DNA of 64,000 nt, taken from NCBI RefSeq assembly GCF_031569985.1, contig NZ_JAMQKA010000004.1:166555-230554 (forward strand), written 5' to 3'. This DNA comes from JAMQKA01 sp031569985. GTDB taxonomy: Bacteria; Bacteroidota; Rhodothermia; Balneolales; Balneolaceae. The stretch's first letter is position 1, and every line of letters begins with the position of its first letter. This document shows positions 1-10,613 of the stretch, in pieces. The position numbers were made by a program, and so were the translations under genes. The notes under the pieces are model-generated. The model did not search any database. It was not told where the DNA came from and saw only the letters and a program-made list of their open reading frames with translations.

Positions 1-2495
1 AATTTGTCTATGGGATACTGTGCTGTCACACCACCGCCCATGGTTCGAAACCGGTACAACTGACCAGAAAAGGTCTGGTAACTGGTGGCAGAGTGCGAAA
101 AGCTAAACAGCCAGTTCGTGCGCTGCTTGTAATAACCGTAGGAAAGGAAATAGTCACTGTTTCGCAGATCGAATACCAAGTTACTGCCAAATGTGATCTG
201 GTGATCTCCCAACAGGTCACTAAACACAACCTGGGTCAACCCGTAGGTACCATAGTACGTTGAAAAGTTACCTCCCGCATAAGCAAAATCAGTCGTGAAC
301 CGAAGCCTGTAATCGCGTGGCTGATAACGACCATCTTCCGTCCTGTTGTCCTCAGGGTTGAACAGTTCGGCATTAAGGTATTCGTTGGCAAACGTGGTGT
401 CTTCGGTCACTTCTGAGGCAAAAACATAATTGCGGAAATCGATATCCTCTTCGCTTGTCGTATCCTGCTGCGTTTCTTGCGGTTGATTTTCTTTAGCCTG
501 CGAAGTTGAAGTATCCTCCTCGGTCTGTGATGGCTGGTTTTGAGCCTGTTGCTCAGTTGCCGCAATATCAGACGGCATCACCACTCCCCCGGCCCCAGCC
601 GTTGCATCGGCTTTCGTACCAAACATTTGCCGGGCGTATAGCGTAGCGGGCACTCGTTGTGCCTCCGATTCCCGCAGGCGGCGTTGTGCCCACTGGTTTG
701 GCTTCAGCTCACCGTCTTTTTTGCGCAGGAAGGGCGAACGTATCAAAAAGATATCCAGGTTCCCTTCATTGATGGAGTTTACTGCCATACGGCTACCATC
801 ACGACTCAGGGACATCTGCATAACACCAGATTGCAGGTCCGTTAACGGTGCCGTGGTACGATCTTGTAAATTCAGCTCGTAAATATTGGGAATTCCGTTT
901 TGATCGGAAATAAACACCATCCGACCATCGCTGGTGGTGATCGGTTGTCGCTCCGACCAGTTTGGCGTTTTTGTCATTCTGGTGGCCTGGGAGCTGCCCA
1001 ATGGCACACGATAAATGTCCGTTGAATAGAGATCGTCACTGAGGAGAAGCCGGTGATTTTCCTTGTGTTTATTCAGCTCTACTTTATCACCGCGCGTTGA
1101 TACGAAATAAACTGATTTGGAATCAGCGTCCCATGCCGGTTCAAAGTCAGAAAAAACATCATTGGTAATATTCAGAAACTCCTGGGTCTCAATATTATAG
1201 ACAAAAATATCCTGGTATGGGCCAATATTCCCATCAAATGCAATTTTATTCCCGTCGGGCGACCATGCCACCGAGCCGATAGCATCGAGCTTGGGAAACT
1301 TTACTTTCTGGATTTCTCCGGTCTGATAATCCACAATCGCCAGGTCATCGGATCCTTTGGACTTTGCTGAGAGCGTTATCTTCTCGCCATCAGGAGACCA
1401 GCTCAGGTTGGGATTGAGGATGTTCAGCTCCTCGAAGTTAACATTATCGTTGCCCTTGATCAGCGTCTTAATTTTTTCACCGGTGATAGCACTGATAACC
1501 ACCACGTCAAAATAACCGCGTTTGTTGGTAATCATGGCAATCTTGTCACCCTGCGGAGAAATCGCCGGGCTGGTATTATACGTGCCACTTCGGTTTCCAT
1601 CAGTAATAAGAGTAGCAAAGTTGTCCAAATCCTCCCGTTCTGCTACCTCAGGTAGATATCGCTTTCGGTAAAAATCCTTCCATCGGTTGGAAAGCTGTTC
1701 AATGGAAAGCCCGAGTGCACGCTGGAAGCCTGCCTCGATGCTTCGTTGAGTCTTGATGATCTGCAGGATTTCACCAATCTTTTCGCGTCCATACTCTTCC
1801 ACAATAAAATTCCAGAGAGACTGACCACCGCGATAGGCGAAATACCCAGTCAATTGGGGAATATTGGGCAGATAGTTATTAATAACGGCATCACGTATCC
1901 ACATATCGGTGTTGGTATCCCACCCGACCGATTCATATTCAGCCAGTCCTTCATCAAACCAATTGGGGAATACCAGCTGGATGTTATTACTGATGATGGA
2001 CTGCACACTGCCACCGTAGAACATATCGTTGAAAACGGCGTGCGAGAGCTCATGATGTAATGTACTTCGGAACTCGGTGTAGTTTCCGCTGAACGGCATT
2101 GTAATCCGGTTTTTAAAGGGATCTGTAACACCACCGATGCCCTCTGCGTTAGTCGGAAGATTTACCACATTGGTCTGGGAAAAATCGTTATGGGAATCGT
2201 AAATAATGACTTTAATGCGGTCGGCAATTTCGTGGTTATAGTCCTCTGAAAACTGCTCGAGCGAGGATTCCAGGGTACGCACCGTAAAATCAGCCAATTC
2301 GTAATTGAGCGTCCCGTAGTAATGGACATCAAAATGTTCTGACTGAATATAGCGCCAATCAAAAGCATTGTATTGCACCCTGTTTTTCCCGAAAGAAAAA
2401 TACTGGGCCATACTAAATTCGGCGGTACCAAACACCAACAGAGCCAACAGGAGAATCGATTTACTAAACCAAGAACGAATATCCGGTAATTTCAT
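1..2495 (-). CDS. Secreted peptidase-MA-like metalloprotease with TolB-type propeller and outer-membrane barrel (3' end off window)
   Basis: The reading frame is open from an ATG at 2495 to the left edge, so about 831 residues are visible and the C terminus is missing. An N-terminal signal peptide (hydrophobic stretch ending near AEFSMAQ) implies export. A zinc-protease motif HELSH lies at residues 148-152, within a gluzincin/peptidase-MA-like domain. Several PD40/TolB-like propeller repeats follow, with signatures such as SWSPDGEKI and AWSPDGNKI. Next comes a low-complexity Gln/Glu/Thr linker (from plus positions about 450-600), then aromatic alternating strands typical of an outer-membrane beta-barrel. 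This combination is known in Bacteroidota-type surface proteins; the substrate is unknown. The gene starts 51 bp after the stop of rnr on the same strand and is probably the last gene of that block. The protease and propeller calls are firm, the barrel less so. Confidence 0.82.
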   Translation of the reverse strand, partial: MKLPDIRSWFSKSILLLALLVFGTAEFSMAQYFSFGKNRVQYNAFDWRYIQSEHFDVHYYGTLNYELADFTVRTLESSLEQFSEDYNHEIADRIKVIIYDSHNDFSQTNVVNLPTNAEGIGGVTDPFKNRITMPFSGNYTEFRSTLHHELSHAVFNDMFYGGSVQSIISNNIQLVFPNWFDEGLAEYESVGWDTNTDMWIRDAVINNYLPNIPQLTGYFAYRGGQSLWNFIVEEYGREKIGEILQIIKTQRSIEAGFQRALGLSIEQLSNRWKDFYRKRYLPEVAEREDLDNFATLITDGNRSGTYNTSPAISPQGDKIAMITNKRGYFDVVVISAITGEKIKTLIKGNDNVNFEELNILNPNLSWSPDGEKITLSAKSKGSDDLAIVDYQTGEIQKVKFPKLDAIGSVAWSPDGNKIAFDGNIGPYQDIFVYNIETQEFLNITNDVFSDFEPAWDADSKSVYFVSTRGDKVELNKHKENHRLLLSDDLYSTDIYRVPLGSSQATRMTKTPNWSERQPITTSDGRMVFISDQNGIPNIYELNLQDRTTAPLTDLQSGVMQMSLSRDGSRMAVNSINEGNLDIFLIRSPFLRKKDGELKPNQWAQRRLRESEAQRVPATLYARQMFGTKADATAGAGGVVMPSDIAATEQQAQNQPSQTEEDTSTSQAKENQPQETQQDTTSEEDIDFRNYVFASEVTEDTTFANEYLNAELFNPEDNRTEDGRYQPRDYRLRFTTDFAYAGGNFSTYYGTYGLTQVVFSDLLGDHQITFGSNLVFDLRNSDYFLSYGYYKQRTNWLFSFSHSATSYQTFSGQLYRFRTMGGGVTAQYPIDK

Positions 2496-2545
2496 AAGCG
2501 ACCTTTTTTCAAATCACAATTATCAAACCATAAGATATAATTTTG

Positions 2546-4726
2546 TCATTTATTGACTAAAGTCAAATCAATATGGCGCTTCTCTATATCTGTTCTAACG
2601 ACCTTAACCTTGATTTCTTTCCCAAGCTGGTATTTTTTTCCCATATTTTTTCCAACAAGGCAGTGCTGCTTCTCATCATACACATAATAGTCGTCTTTCA
2701 ACTCACTCACAGGGAGCATTCCCTCACAGTGAATATTCTTCAGATCAACAAAGATGCCTTTCTCCATAACTCCGCTAATTACGCCGTCGAACTCTTCGCC
2801 AACCCGTTCGCTCAGGTATTCCACCTGTTTCAGCTTTATCGACTCCCGCTCAGCTTCAATGGCCATGCGTTCACGATCGCTGCAGTGTTCACCCATTTTT
2901 TTCAGCTCATTGTACTTATAACCGTTCTTATTATCAGCATATTTCTTCAACAACCGATGGACGATCACATCGGGATAGCGGCGAATGGGACTGGTAAAGT
3001 GTGCGTAATGCTCAAATCCAAGCCCAAAGTGCCCTATATTGTCGGGGCTGTACTCCGCCTTCGCCATGGCGCGCAACATCAGGTCGTTGACCGTGAGTTC
3101 CAACGGGGTATCCTCAATTTGATCTAACAGTTTATTGATGGCTTTAGAGCTAACAGTCTTACTATCTAAACGAAAATTGATGCCAACTGGTTTTACAGTT
3201 TCCTGGATATTCTCCAATTTCTCAAAATCCGGCTGGTCGTGGATGCGGTATAGGTATGGATACAGGTCCTTGGATCGCTTTTTGTTGGATTGGTCACGCA
3301 ACTTTTCAATGTGATAGGCCACAGTTCGGTTGGCCATCAGCATGCACTCCTCAATGAGCCGGTGGGCAAACACCCGTTCCTTAAGCTCAACATCAAGCGG
3401 TTTGCCATTTTCATCAAGGATGAACTTTGGTTCGGGCGTATCAAAGTCGATACTCCCTTCTTTAAATCTTTTTTCCAACAGGATATGCGCCAGTTTTTCG
3501 GCCGTTTTCAGTGGTCCGGTGAACCGATCTACTTTGCCATCCAGCACTTCCTGTGCCTCTTCGTAGGTAAAGCGGCGCTTGGAATGAATAACCGTTTCCT
3601 CAATGGAGTAATCGACCAGTTTTCCTTTCGGCGTCAGCTCCATAAAACAGCTGTAGGCCAGCTTGTCCTCTTCGGGCCGCAGGCTGCAAACACCGTTACT
3701 CAGTTTCTCCGGCAGCATCGGGATGACCCGGTCCACCAGGTACACACTGGTACTCCGCCCATACGCCTCTTCATCCAGGATCGAATCTTCCGGCATGTAA
3801 TAGGTTACATCGGCGATGTGCACACCCAGCTTGTAATTCCCGTTATCGGTTATTTCTATGCTCAGGGCGTCATCAAAATCCTTGGCATCTTCCGGGTCGA
3901 TGGTAAATACCTGTTTATCCCGTAGATCAAGCCGACGGTCTATCTCCTCCTGCGGAACCTCCACCGGGATATTCTCGGCATATTCCTCTACTTCTTTGGG
4001 AAAGGGCGCTTTCAGCTGATTTTCAGCCAAAATGGAGAGCATCATCGCTTCGTTTGTGGTTCCATCGCCCAACACCTGGGTTATCTTTGCTTCGGGCAAT
4101 GACCGAGGGTGCACCCAATCTACCAACTCAAAAATCACCTTGTCGCCATGCTCGGCATCTCCAATATTTTTTGGTAGCACAAAGAAATCAACATGGGCTG
4201 AATTCTCATCTGAGGTAATCAGGTAGCTTTGATCGGATTGCTTTATGAGCGTTCCCACAAAGATCTCGCTCTTCCGCTCAACAACCTCTACTACCTTCCC
4301 CTCTACGCGACCGTCACGTCCTTTATTGGGGAATACCTCTACACGAACGATATCGTCCTGCAAAGCCAAGCCTAGATGTCGCGATGAGACCCTTACATCT
4401 TCTTTGTATTCATCACATATCAGGTAGCCGGTGCCTCTTCGACTTATATCAATCCGGCCGACGACGGTATTGTCGTCTCTTCTTTTTCTTTTCCTCTTTT
4501 TACCATTCGAGGAGTTCAGCTGAATGGCTCCGCCTTTGCGCTTAACAATCAAATTTTGGTCAAAAAGATTGTTAATAGCATTCTTGAGCCTGTTATTATC
4601 TTTTTTGGATTCGACCTGCAGAACATCCTGCAACATTTCAAATGATAAAATTGAATCAGGATTGTTCTTCAGGATATTGAGGATGATCTCCTCAAATGTA
4701 CTTTCATTCGTTTTCTTAGTCATCAA
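2546..4726 (-). CDS. rnr: Ribonuclease R (RNB-family 3'-5' exoribonuclease)
   Basis: RNase R degrades structured RNA 3' to 5' in the cytoplasm and takes part in RNA quality control. The 726-residue length suits the family. The order is an N-terminal winged-helix region (about 1-70), a Lys/Arg-rich patch (KKRKRKRRDD), cold-shock OB domains, the RNB catalytic domain and a C-terminal S1 domain (about 640-720). The catalytic Asp cluster DPEDAKDFDDA begins at residue 277, and the RNB motif HFTSPIRRYPD is present. An alternative start one codon downstream is equally possible (the protein begins MMTKK). The gene lies 27 bp after tamB and 50 bp before the secreted metalloprotease, all on the same strand. 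Confidence 0.96.
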   Translation of the reverse strand: MMTKKTNESTFEEIILNILKNNPDSILSFEMLQDVLQVESKKDNNRLKNAINNLFDQNLIVKRKGGAIQLNSSNGKKRKRKRRDDNTVVGRIDISRRGTGYLICDEYKEDVRVSSRHLGLALQDDIVRVEVFPNKGRDGRVEGKVVEVVERKSEIFVGTLIKQSDQSYLITSDENSAHVDFFVLPKNIGDAEHGDKVIFELVDWVHPRSLPEAKITQVLGDGTTNEAMMLSILAENQLKAPFPKEVEEYAENIPVEVPQEEIDRRLDLRDKQVFTIDPEDAKDFDDALSIEITDNGNYKLGVHIADVTYYMPEDSILDEEAYGRSTSVYLVDRVIPMLPEKLSNGVCSLRPEEDKLAYSCFMELTPKGKLVDYSIEETVIHSKRRFTYEEAQEVLDGKVDRFTGPLKTAEKLAHILLEKRFKEGSIDFDTPEPKFILDENGKPLDVELKERVFAHRLIEECMLMANRTVAYHIEKLRDQSNKKRSKDLYPYLYRIHDQPDFEKLENIQETVKPVGINFRLDSKTVSSKAINKLLDQIEDTPLELTVNDLMLRAMAKAEYSPDNIGHFGLGFEHYAHFTSPIRRYPDVIVHRLLKKYADNKNGYKYNELKKMGEHCSDRERMAIEAERESIKLKQVEYLSERVGEEFDGVISGVMEKGIFVDLKNIHCEGMLPVSELKDDYYVYDEKQHCLVGKNMGKKYQLGKEIKVKVVRTDIEKRHIDLTLVNK

Positions 4727-4753
4727 ATATTCTTCTAACTTTCTTTTCTAAAA

Positions 4754-7700
4754 TTATTCTTCTTTTATCGCTTCTGTCGCAGTACCGTCGGCCAGGGATT
4801 CTTTCTCTTCATCTTCCTTATCACCCCCACCAAATATGCCAAAAATGGTATTTTTAATCTGTCTGAAAAACTGCTTCCAGGTGTTAAACTTCACCTGTGC
4901 TTCCAGACCTATCCCATCTACAGTGCTTCCGGCTCCCGGTGTTGGAGTCACACTTCCAAGTGTCTGATCCTGCCGGTGAAAAGCCATAACAGAAAGGCTG
5001 CGATTAATTCGGTAGGTGGCATTCAAGTCACCAATACGCTCGGTAAGAGTAGCCTGATTTTCTGAGCCTGTAATCATACCTTCGCGCCGTAGGATAAGCC
5101 TATCATTATACAAACGCAATGCCACTCCCAAATCAATCTCGTTGTAGGCGTTGAGACTAAAATCAATATCAAACCGGCTGACGTCGCTGTTCAGCAGGGC
5201 ATTTATCTGGTTGGAGAGCAGCGGACTGATAACCTGGCTGGAGAGCAGCGGATTTAGATATGTAGATCTCCGGGTAAAACTTTGGCCGATGTTACTGTAG
5301 GCTTCATTCGTGTTCTGGTACGAAATAAAATTGCCGGTCAACAAAATGCTGGTCGCCTGGATTAATTTTTGCTGTTCATCACGGTTTAGTTCGTTAATCT
5401 GTGCCGTAAGTGTACTGTTGGAGGAGATGTCGAACGTATTGGGAACCCGGAAGTAGTAATTGTTCTCAACGCTGGTTATGGTCCCGGTAATTTCCACCAC
5501 CAGGTCGATTGGTACCCGCTGCCCGTTGATATCGCCCTGGCTATTATCGGCGGTCCCCATCAGCGGGGCAATGCTCGGCCGTGCGTTATAGATGGCATTG
5601 ATGTCGAGCCTGGCGTTGTCCGGCTCTCCCTCCCAGATTATCGCTCCACCCTTTTCCAGCTCCAGCGGACGGGTAAATATTTCGCCACCCACAAACATAT
5701 AGCGACCACTGGCGATGTTATAGCGGCCAAACATCTGTACATTCTCTTCTTCCATTGTCAGGCGAACCTGCCCGGTCCCCTGAGCCGTCAATACCTCTTT
5801 AGTGACCTGGTCAAAAATCAGCTCTACCGTCATCGGGTTGTTGGCGTTGAACTGCAGATCCAGGTTGAACCGCTCGGAAAAAGTGAGGTTTTCCAGCATC
5901 TGGTTAATCGATTGCCCGGCACCGCCCCTGTCGTTCTCCTCCGAGGCATCTGTTCCCTTTTGTTTGGGATTAAATTCCTCTACAAACTGGATAAATTTCA
6001 CATTTTCGTTAAGCTCGGTTTCTTCAAGCAGTGGAATCGAAAGCCGAGAATCCTGTGTCACTTCAATGGGCGACAGCGTACGCAGGAACATATCATTATT
6101 CGGCCCGGTTACACGCAGAGCTCCCGTTCCCGACAGGCTGCCGTAAAACGGCACATCAGGATCATAGGAGTTGTTCAAGAAGTGCAGGCGATCCATTTCA
6201 AGCGTAATATCGGTATAGGTAATCGGCTTGAAATCGTTGATATCCACATTGCCGTGCACCATGCCCCTCCCGCCTTTTGTGTCGGTAACGTTCAGAGAGT
6301 CGAGCACCAGCCAATCCTGTCGGTCAAATACCACATGCCCGTTCAGGAAATAGTTGGTATTGAGAAACTCCGGCTTTGCAAATGCATTCTGGACCTGGAA
6401 ATCAAGGTTGAAGTCATAATCATCCATATTCCCGGTAATATATCCGTTGCCAGATGCAACGCCCTCCACCACCTGGAATACTTTGGGTGCAATGTGGGGT
6501 ACAATCCACATATCGATCTCTTTAAAATCAGCATCAAAATAAAACACCGTATCGCGTGGCGCCTGCGGATTCGGGGGCACAAAGTACCCATCCAGGTGCA
6601 GGCTTTGTCCGACGCCATCATTTTGAGACAAGTAGTCATCGTATTTTGTAGAATCGGTTACGATATCTATGGAGGTATTAAACCGGTTTTTCTGGGGATC
6701 AAATTGACTTTCAAACCGTGCATCTCCCACCATTCGGTCATCAATTTTCAGTTGACCGACCTGCATATTCCCCTGGATCGAAGGACGCGACATCAGTGAC
6801 CGCGTAGTTAGCGTGCCGTTCATGGTACCACTGAATCCCACTCTTCCATCTATCAAATCAGAAATGCGCTGTAGGTTCACATCCCGCATGACAAACATAA
6901 GAGAGTCCTGCCTGCTTGGGGTGATATCGCCCCTGATTTCTATAAATTCATTTTGGTTCTGAAAGCGAAAATCCTGGAAAAGAACATTCCCGCTCCGCTC
7001 CAGCGTGATGGTCGGTATTAACTCATTTTGCCAGGCGTATTGGTTGTTTCCCAGGTAAAAATTCTCAATTTTCATTTTCATTGCCGAATCAGACAGGGTA
7101 CTTGTCACCTGGAATTCTGACCGGGCCTCGTTGGAAATGTTGGCAATACTGCTGCTAAAGAAGAGGGAATCCTGGTTCAGTGAAATATCAAAACGTGCGG
7201 AATCTACATTAACGAGTTCGGTGTGCAGTGTATCCACACTGGCCTGGAAATCGATATTGGAAAACTCTTTTAGCGATTGATCGTGCCTGAAACTGGCAGT
7301 GAGACGCGCCGTAGCCCCAAATGCTTCATTCATATTGTAAATCAGCGTGTCCGTCCGCGAGTCTGCAGTTAAGAGCAAACGATTGTCATCGGCCCTAAAA
7401 TCAAAGTTTAGCGTCGAATTCGAGACAATACGCGGAAGGTCTGGCCAGTAATGACGAATTAGCTCGAGATCTTTTGTCACGAGCTCCCCTTCAAGGGCAA
7501 TCGATTCAGGGGTGGCACCGGCCGTTTCATAGTTTTCTTCCGATGCCAGCGAATCCAACATTATTTCGTGGCGAATACGATCGCCGATATAACGGCTCCA
7601 GTAATTAACCTGGCGATACATATTTGTGGGTTTAATATCACCGCGGAGCGTCATATCAAACAAAGTGCTTGTTAGCCTGAAGGTACGGCTTTGCAAGTCC

Positions 7701-9508
7701 GGAGAGTCCAGATCCATATAAATTTGATGTGCGTTGACCGTGTCGGCACCTATGGCTGAAGGCTTGACATCCAGGTTCGCCCGGCCCTGGACGCGATCGG
7801 CCTGAAGCCCCTGCAGCTCTACGTTGTAGTCCAGATTGAGGCGCGTTTGGGGGACAGGATCAAATCGGAAATACCGCGAAAGATCAAGATCCGAAGCTTC
7901 CCCCTTTAGGGCATACTGCGTCTCATCACGATCAAAATCGATCCATCCCTGCCCGTTCAGTCGCTCATTTCCGGTACGATAACGGTAACTGTGTTCCAGA
8001 AAACCTTCCACCAGGGTCGCATCAAAGCTCATTTCTTCTATACTGATCGAATCAATTGAACTGCTATAAAGCGAAGCTGAAAAATTGAGCAGATCTTTTG
8101 AGAGGTCGTGCCCAATTCCATTAAAGGAGGCATCCAGATTTATATTTGTAGTATCAATGTTTTGAGCCAGGAACGGCGAAATATCAATATTCTTACCTGA
8201 GAGGGAACCGGAGTATCTAAACGGAGAACGAAGCTGGGTGTATCCTTTTACGCCTATGGCACCTGAGGGACTATCGATGTTTAGATCCATATCCAATGAG
8301 TCAGGCGTGCCGGCTACTTTGCCCTTCATTCTAAGTGATTCGAACACCTGGAACTGGGCCTGATTGAGTGGACCCGTTATCACTTCCAGGTCACGCTTGC
8401 GAAGGGCCAGGTCCTGAAGGTCGAAGCGGTAGTTCATCTCCTCCAGGTTTTTAAGTTTTTTCATCAGCCCGTTGATGCTCAGGTAACTCTCCCCGATGCC
8501 AAGTTCAAATCGGTTGAGTTGAAGAGAATCCAAAATTCCCTCAGCATCAATGCTGAAATCGAGGGGTTCTTTGATATCAGGAACAGATGGTACCAATGTT
8601 GCAAATTCATCAAAGACAAACTTCTCGGAATTGATATCCAGGTTGTACCGGGCATCGGGGAGCTGCTGGCGAACAGAATCTGACTCCAGGTTAATCCCGT
8701 CAATTTGCCCGCTCACAGTAAGCTCCGACTGGGGCGTGGTGATATTAAAGGCGTTAAACTCCAGGTAGCGGCTATCATTGTAAATTTGGCCGGAGAACCT
8801 GACATTATCGATATTCATGTTATGCAGGTCGCCCGAAAAACTTTCGAAATCCAAAAACCGCTGTATTTCACTCAGCTCCAGAAACATTGTGGTGCTGATA
8901 GAATCGGACTGAAACGGCTCGGGAATGTCCAGGTCGCCGGTGTCACCGTGAAACCGGTCAACGTAAACACTCCCATTCTGTATGGTTAGCAGAGGCGCAA
9001 TAATCTCGACTTGCTGAATCCAGGAATCCCCCAATTGGCGCTCGGTTTCAGGATGTTTTTCCCTGGGCTGCAGGGCTTTACTCAGGGTGTAGCTGTTGTC
9101 AATATCGCTTAGGAACCGAACTTCCGGGTGCTGCAACTGGAAGTCTACGATACTGATTTTATTTTGGAGCAGGCTCCAGAGGTCAATCTGCGTGTTCAGC
9201 TTTTTAATGGTAATCACGCTGTCAGCCGTTGCGGCATTGTATGTAGAATCCCCCGGTGCCGCTGCCATCAGGGAAACATCGGTTAGCTCAAATCGAAAGG
9301 GCATCAATCCCTGGAGATTGCCGATTGCAAGTTTGCCGTTAAACCGACTGTTAAAACGCTGCTCTATCTGGTTGGCTACATAGTTTTTGGAGGAATCGAG
9401 CTGCAGGATGCCGAACAGTCCCCCGCCGACAAGCAGAATGACCAACAGGAGAACGAGTATAATCCTCCAAAAATACTTCCAGATGTTATGTATCCAGCGT
9501 AAAACCAC
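4754..9508 (-). CDS. tamB: TamB-like translocation/assembly module protein (DUF490)
   Basis: This is a 1584-residue envelope protein with a single N-terminal membrane anchor (about residues 12-36, hydrophobic and Leu/Val-rich). A very long beta-rich region of AsmA/TamB type follows, and the C-terminal DUF490 (TamB) domain covers roughly the last 350 residues, with phrases such as RYMFVGGEIFTRPLELEKGG. TamB proteins bridge the inner and outer membranes and are linked to outer-membrane protein assembly and anterograde phospholipid transport. A short acidic tail (GGGDKEDEEKE) ends the protein. The gene starts 10 bp after aroB and ends 27 bp before rnr, so co-transcription is likely. No TamA/BamA partner is visible in the window. 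Confidence 0.92.
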   Translation of the reverse strand: MVLRWIHNIWKYFWRIILVLLLVILLVGGGLFGILQLDSSKNYVANQIEQRFNSRFNGKLAIGNLQGLMPFRFELTDVSLMAAAPGDSTYNAATADSVITIKKLNTQIDLWSLLQNKISIVDFQLQHPEVRFLSDIDNSYTLSKALQPREKHPETERQLGDSWIQQVEIIAPLLTIQNGSVYVDRFHGDTGDLDIPEPFQSDSISTTMFLELSEIQRFLDFESFSGDLHNMNIDNVRFSGQIYNDSRYLEFNAFNITTPQSELTVSGQIDGINLESDSVRQQLPDARYNLDINSEKFVFDEFATLVPSVPDIKEPLDFSIDAEGILDSLQLNRFELGIGESYLSINGLMKKLKNLEEMNYRFDLQDLALRKRDLEVITGPLNQAQFQVFESLRMKGKVAGTPDSLDMDLNIDSPSGAIGVKGYTQLRSPFRYSGSLSGKNIDISPFLAQNIDTTNINLDASFNGIGHDLSKDLLNFSASLYSSSIDSISIEEMSFDATLVEGFLEHSYRYRTGNERLNGQGWIDFDRDETQYALKGEASDLDLSRYFRFDPVPQTRLNLDYNVELQGLQADRVQGRANLDVKPSAIGADTVNAHQIYMDLDSPDLQSRTFRLTSTLFDMTLRGDIKPTNMYRQVNYWSRYIGDRIRHEIMLDSLASEENYETAGATPESIALEGELVTKDLELIRHYWPDLPRIVSNSTLNFDFRADDNRLLLTADSRTDTLIYNMNEAFGATARLTASFRHDQSLKEFSNIDFQASVDTLHTELVNVDSARFDISLNQDSLFFSSSIANISNEARSEFQVTSTLSDSAMKMKIENFYLGNNQYAWQNELIPTITLERSGNVLFQDFRFQNQNEFIEIRGDITPSRQDSLMFVMRDVNLQRISDLIDGRVGFSGTMNGTLTTRSLMSRPSIQGNMQVGQLKIDDRMVGDARFESQFDPQKNRFNTSIDIVTDSTKYDDYLSQNDGVGQSLHLDGYFVPPNPQAPRDTVFYFDADFKEIDMWIVPHIAPKVFQVVEGVASGNGYITGNMDDYDFNLDFQVQNAFAKPEFLNTNYFLNGHVVFDRQDWLVLDSLNVTDTKGGRGMVHGNVDINDFKPITYTDITLEMDRLHFLNNSYDPDVPFYGSLSGTGALRVTGPNNDMFLRTLSPIEVTQDSRLSIPLLEETELNENVKFIQFVEEFNPKQKGTDASEENDRGGAGQSINQMLENLTFSERFNLDLQFNANNPMTVELIFDQVTKEVLTAQGTGQVRLTMEEENVQMFGRYNIASGRYMFVGGEIFTRPLELEKGGAIIWEGEPDNARLDINAIYNARPSIAPLMGTADNSQGDINGQRVPIDLVVEITGTITSVENNYYFRVPNTFDISSNSTLTAQINELNRDEQQKLIQATSILLTGNFISYQNTNEAYSNIGQSFTRRSTYLNPLLSSQVISPLLSNQINALLNSDVSRFDIDFSLNAYNEIDLGVALRLYNDRLILRREGMITGSENQATLTERIGDLNATYRINRSLSVMAFHRQDQTLGSVTPTPGAGSTVDGIGLEAQVKFNTWKQFFRQIKNTIFGIFGGGDKEDEEKESLADGTATEAIKEE

Positions 9509-9518
9509 GCGTTATCTC

Positions 9519-10613
9519 TTAACTAAATTTCTCGTAGGCATGCGACCATGCATCCTCAATTAATTGAGTTCCCTCGCAGGGATAAATGTATGGACTTCCC
9601 CAGTCATCTAATAAAATGAGGCGAATTTGTCCATCTTGTACTTTTTTATCGGTCTTCATCGCTGTTATCAATGCACTCCTTTCCGGGACCAATTCCTGCA
9701 ACTGAATAGGGTACAACGATTTGAACGGTTCAAAACGTGCACTCTCAATATCTGCTCCCAGTTTCACAGAGGCGTATGTTGCGGCAATCATTCCTATAAA
9801 TACCGCTTGCCCGTGCGATATGTTTCCGTAACCGGACCGTTTTTCGAGCGCGTGACCAAAGGTATGGCCGTAATTCAGGAAGGCCCGGGTACCGGCTTCC
9901 AGGGTATCTTTCTCCACTACACGTACTTTTATTTCCGCACTTTGGGCGATAAGCTCAGCCCATGCTTCCGTTGGCTTAAACCCCGGATCCTCGATCAATG
10001 AAGCAGCCGTATCAAAGATTTCGGGAGCCCGTATGGCGCCGTACTTTAAAACTTCGGATAGCCCGTTGATCCATTCCCCCCGATCGAGCGTCCCAAGGAA
10101 CTGAGTGTCTGCAAAAACTGCATCCGGCTGGTAAAACGCCCCAATCAGGTTCTTTCCTACATCATGATTGATACCGGTCTTTCCGCCGATGGAACTGTCG
10201 ACCATAGCCAGCAGCGTAGTGGGCAGGTGGATTAAAGGAATGCCTCGCAAGGCTGAGGAAGCGGCAAATCCTGCGAGATCTCCGGTTACTCCGCCGCCGA
10301 TTGCAAACAGTGGAGTACCACGCTCAGCACCGTTTTTTAAGATAAAATCAACGATACGCTGCCACTGCCTGCTGTTTTTGCTTTGCTCTCCCTCTGGAAC
10401 CACATAGGTTTCAACCCGGTCAAAATAACTGCCCAGTTCGCGGGATATTTTATCAAAATGCAGGCGGTGTACCTGTTCATCGATCACCACAAAAGCAAGG
10501 CGTTGGGCATAACTGTCGCTGCTAAATTCAATAATATGATCCCAAATGTCGTTGCCGATATGGATCGTGTAGTTCTTCTGGTAGTTAATGGGTACTTCAA
10601 TTGTATGAGACAT
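9519..10613 (-). CDS. aroB: 3-dehydroquinate synthase
   Basis: AroB converts DAHP to 3-dehydroquinate in the shikimate pathway, using NAD and a divalent metal. The 364-residue length is normal. The NAD-binding glycine segment GGGVTGD is at residues 106-112, the Lys-rich active-site stretch SSIGGKTGIN follows, and the metal-ligand motif NYGHTFGHALE is intact. The start at 10613 overlaps the 3' end of aroK by 17 bp, and tamB begins 10 bp after the stop. Adjacent aroK-aroB is a common arrangement and supports both calls. Confidence 0.97.
   Translation of the reverse strand: MSHTIEVPINYQKNYTIHIGNDIWDHIIEFSSDSYAQRLAFVVIDEQVHRLHFDKISRELGSYFDRVETYVVPEGEQSKNSRQWQRIVDFILKNGAERGTPLFAIGGGVTGDLAGFAASSALRGIPLIHLPTTLLAMVDSSIGGKTGINHDVGKNLIGAFYQPDAVFADTQFLGTLDRGEWINGLSEVLKYGAIRAPEIFDTAASLIEDPGFKPTEAWAELIAQSAEIKVRVVEKDTLEAGTRAFLNYGHTFGHALEKRSGYGNISHGQAVFIGMIAATYASVKLGADIESARFEPFKSLYPIQLQELVPERSALITAMKTDKKVQDGQIRLILLDDWGSPYIYPCEGTQLIEDAWSHAYEKFS

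Noticed and set aside
2573..3925. Plus-strand frames of 184 and 211 codons inside rnr
   Set aside because: They are antisense shadows of the RNase R gene.
5912..6799. 295-codon plus-strand frame inside tamB
   Set aside because: It is antisense to a clear 1584-aa gene, with shadow-like composition and no domain.
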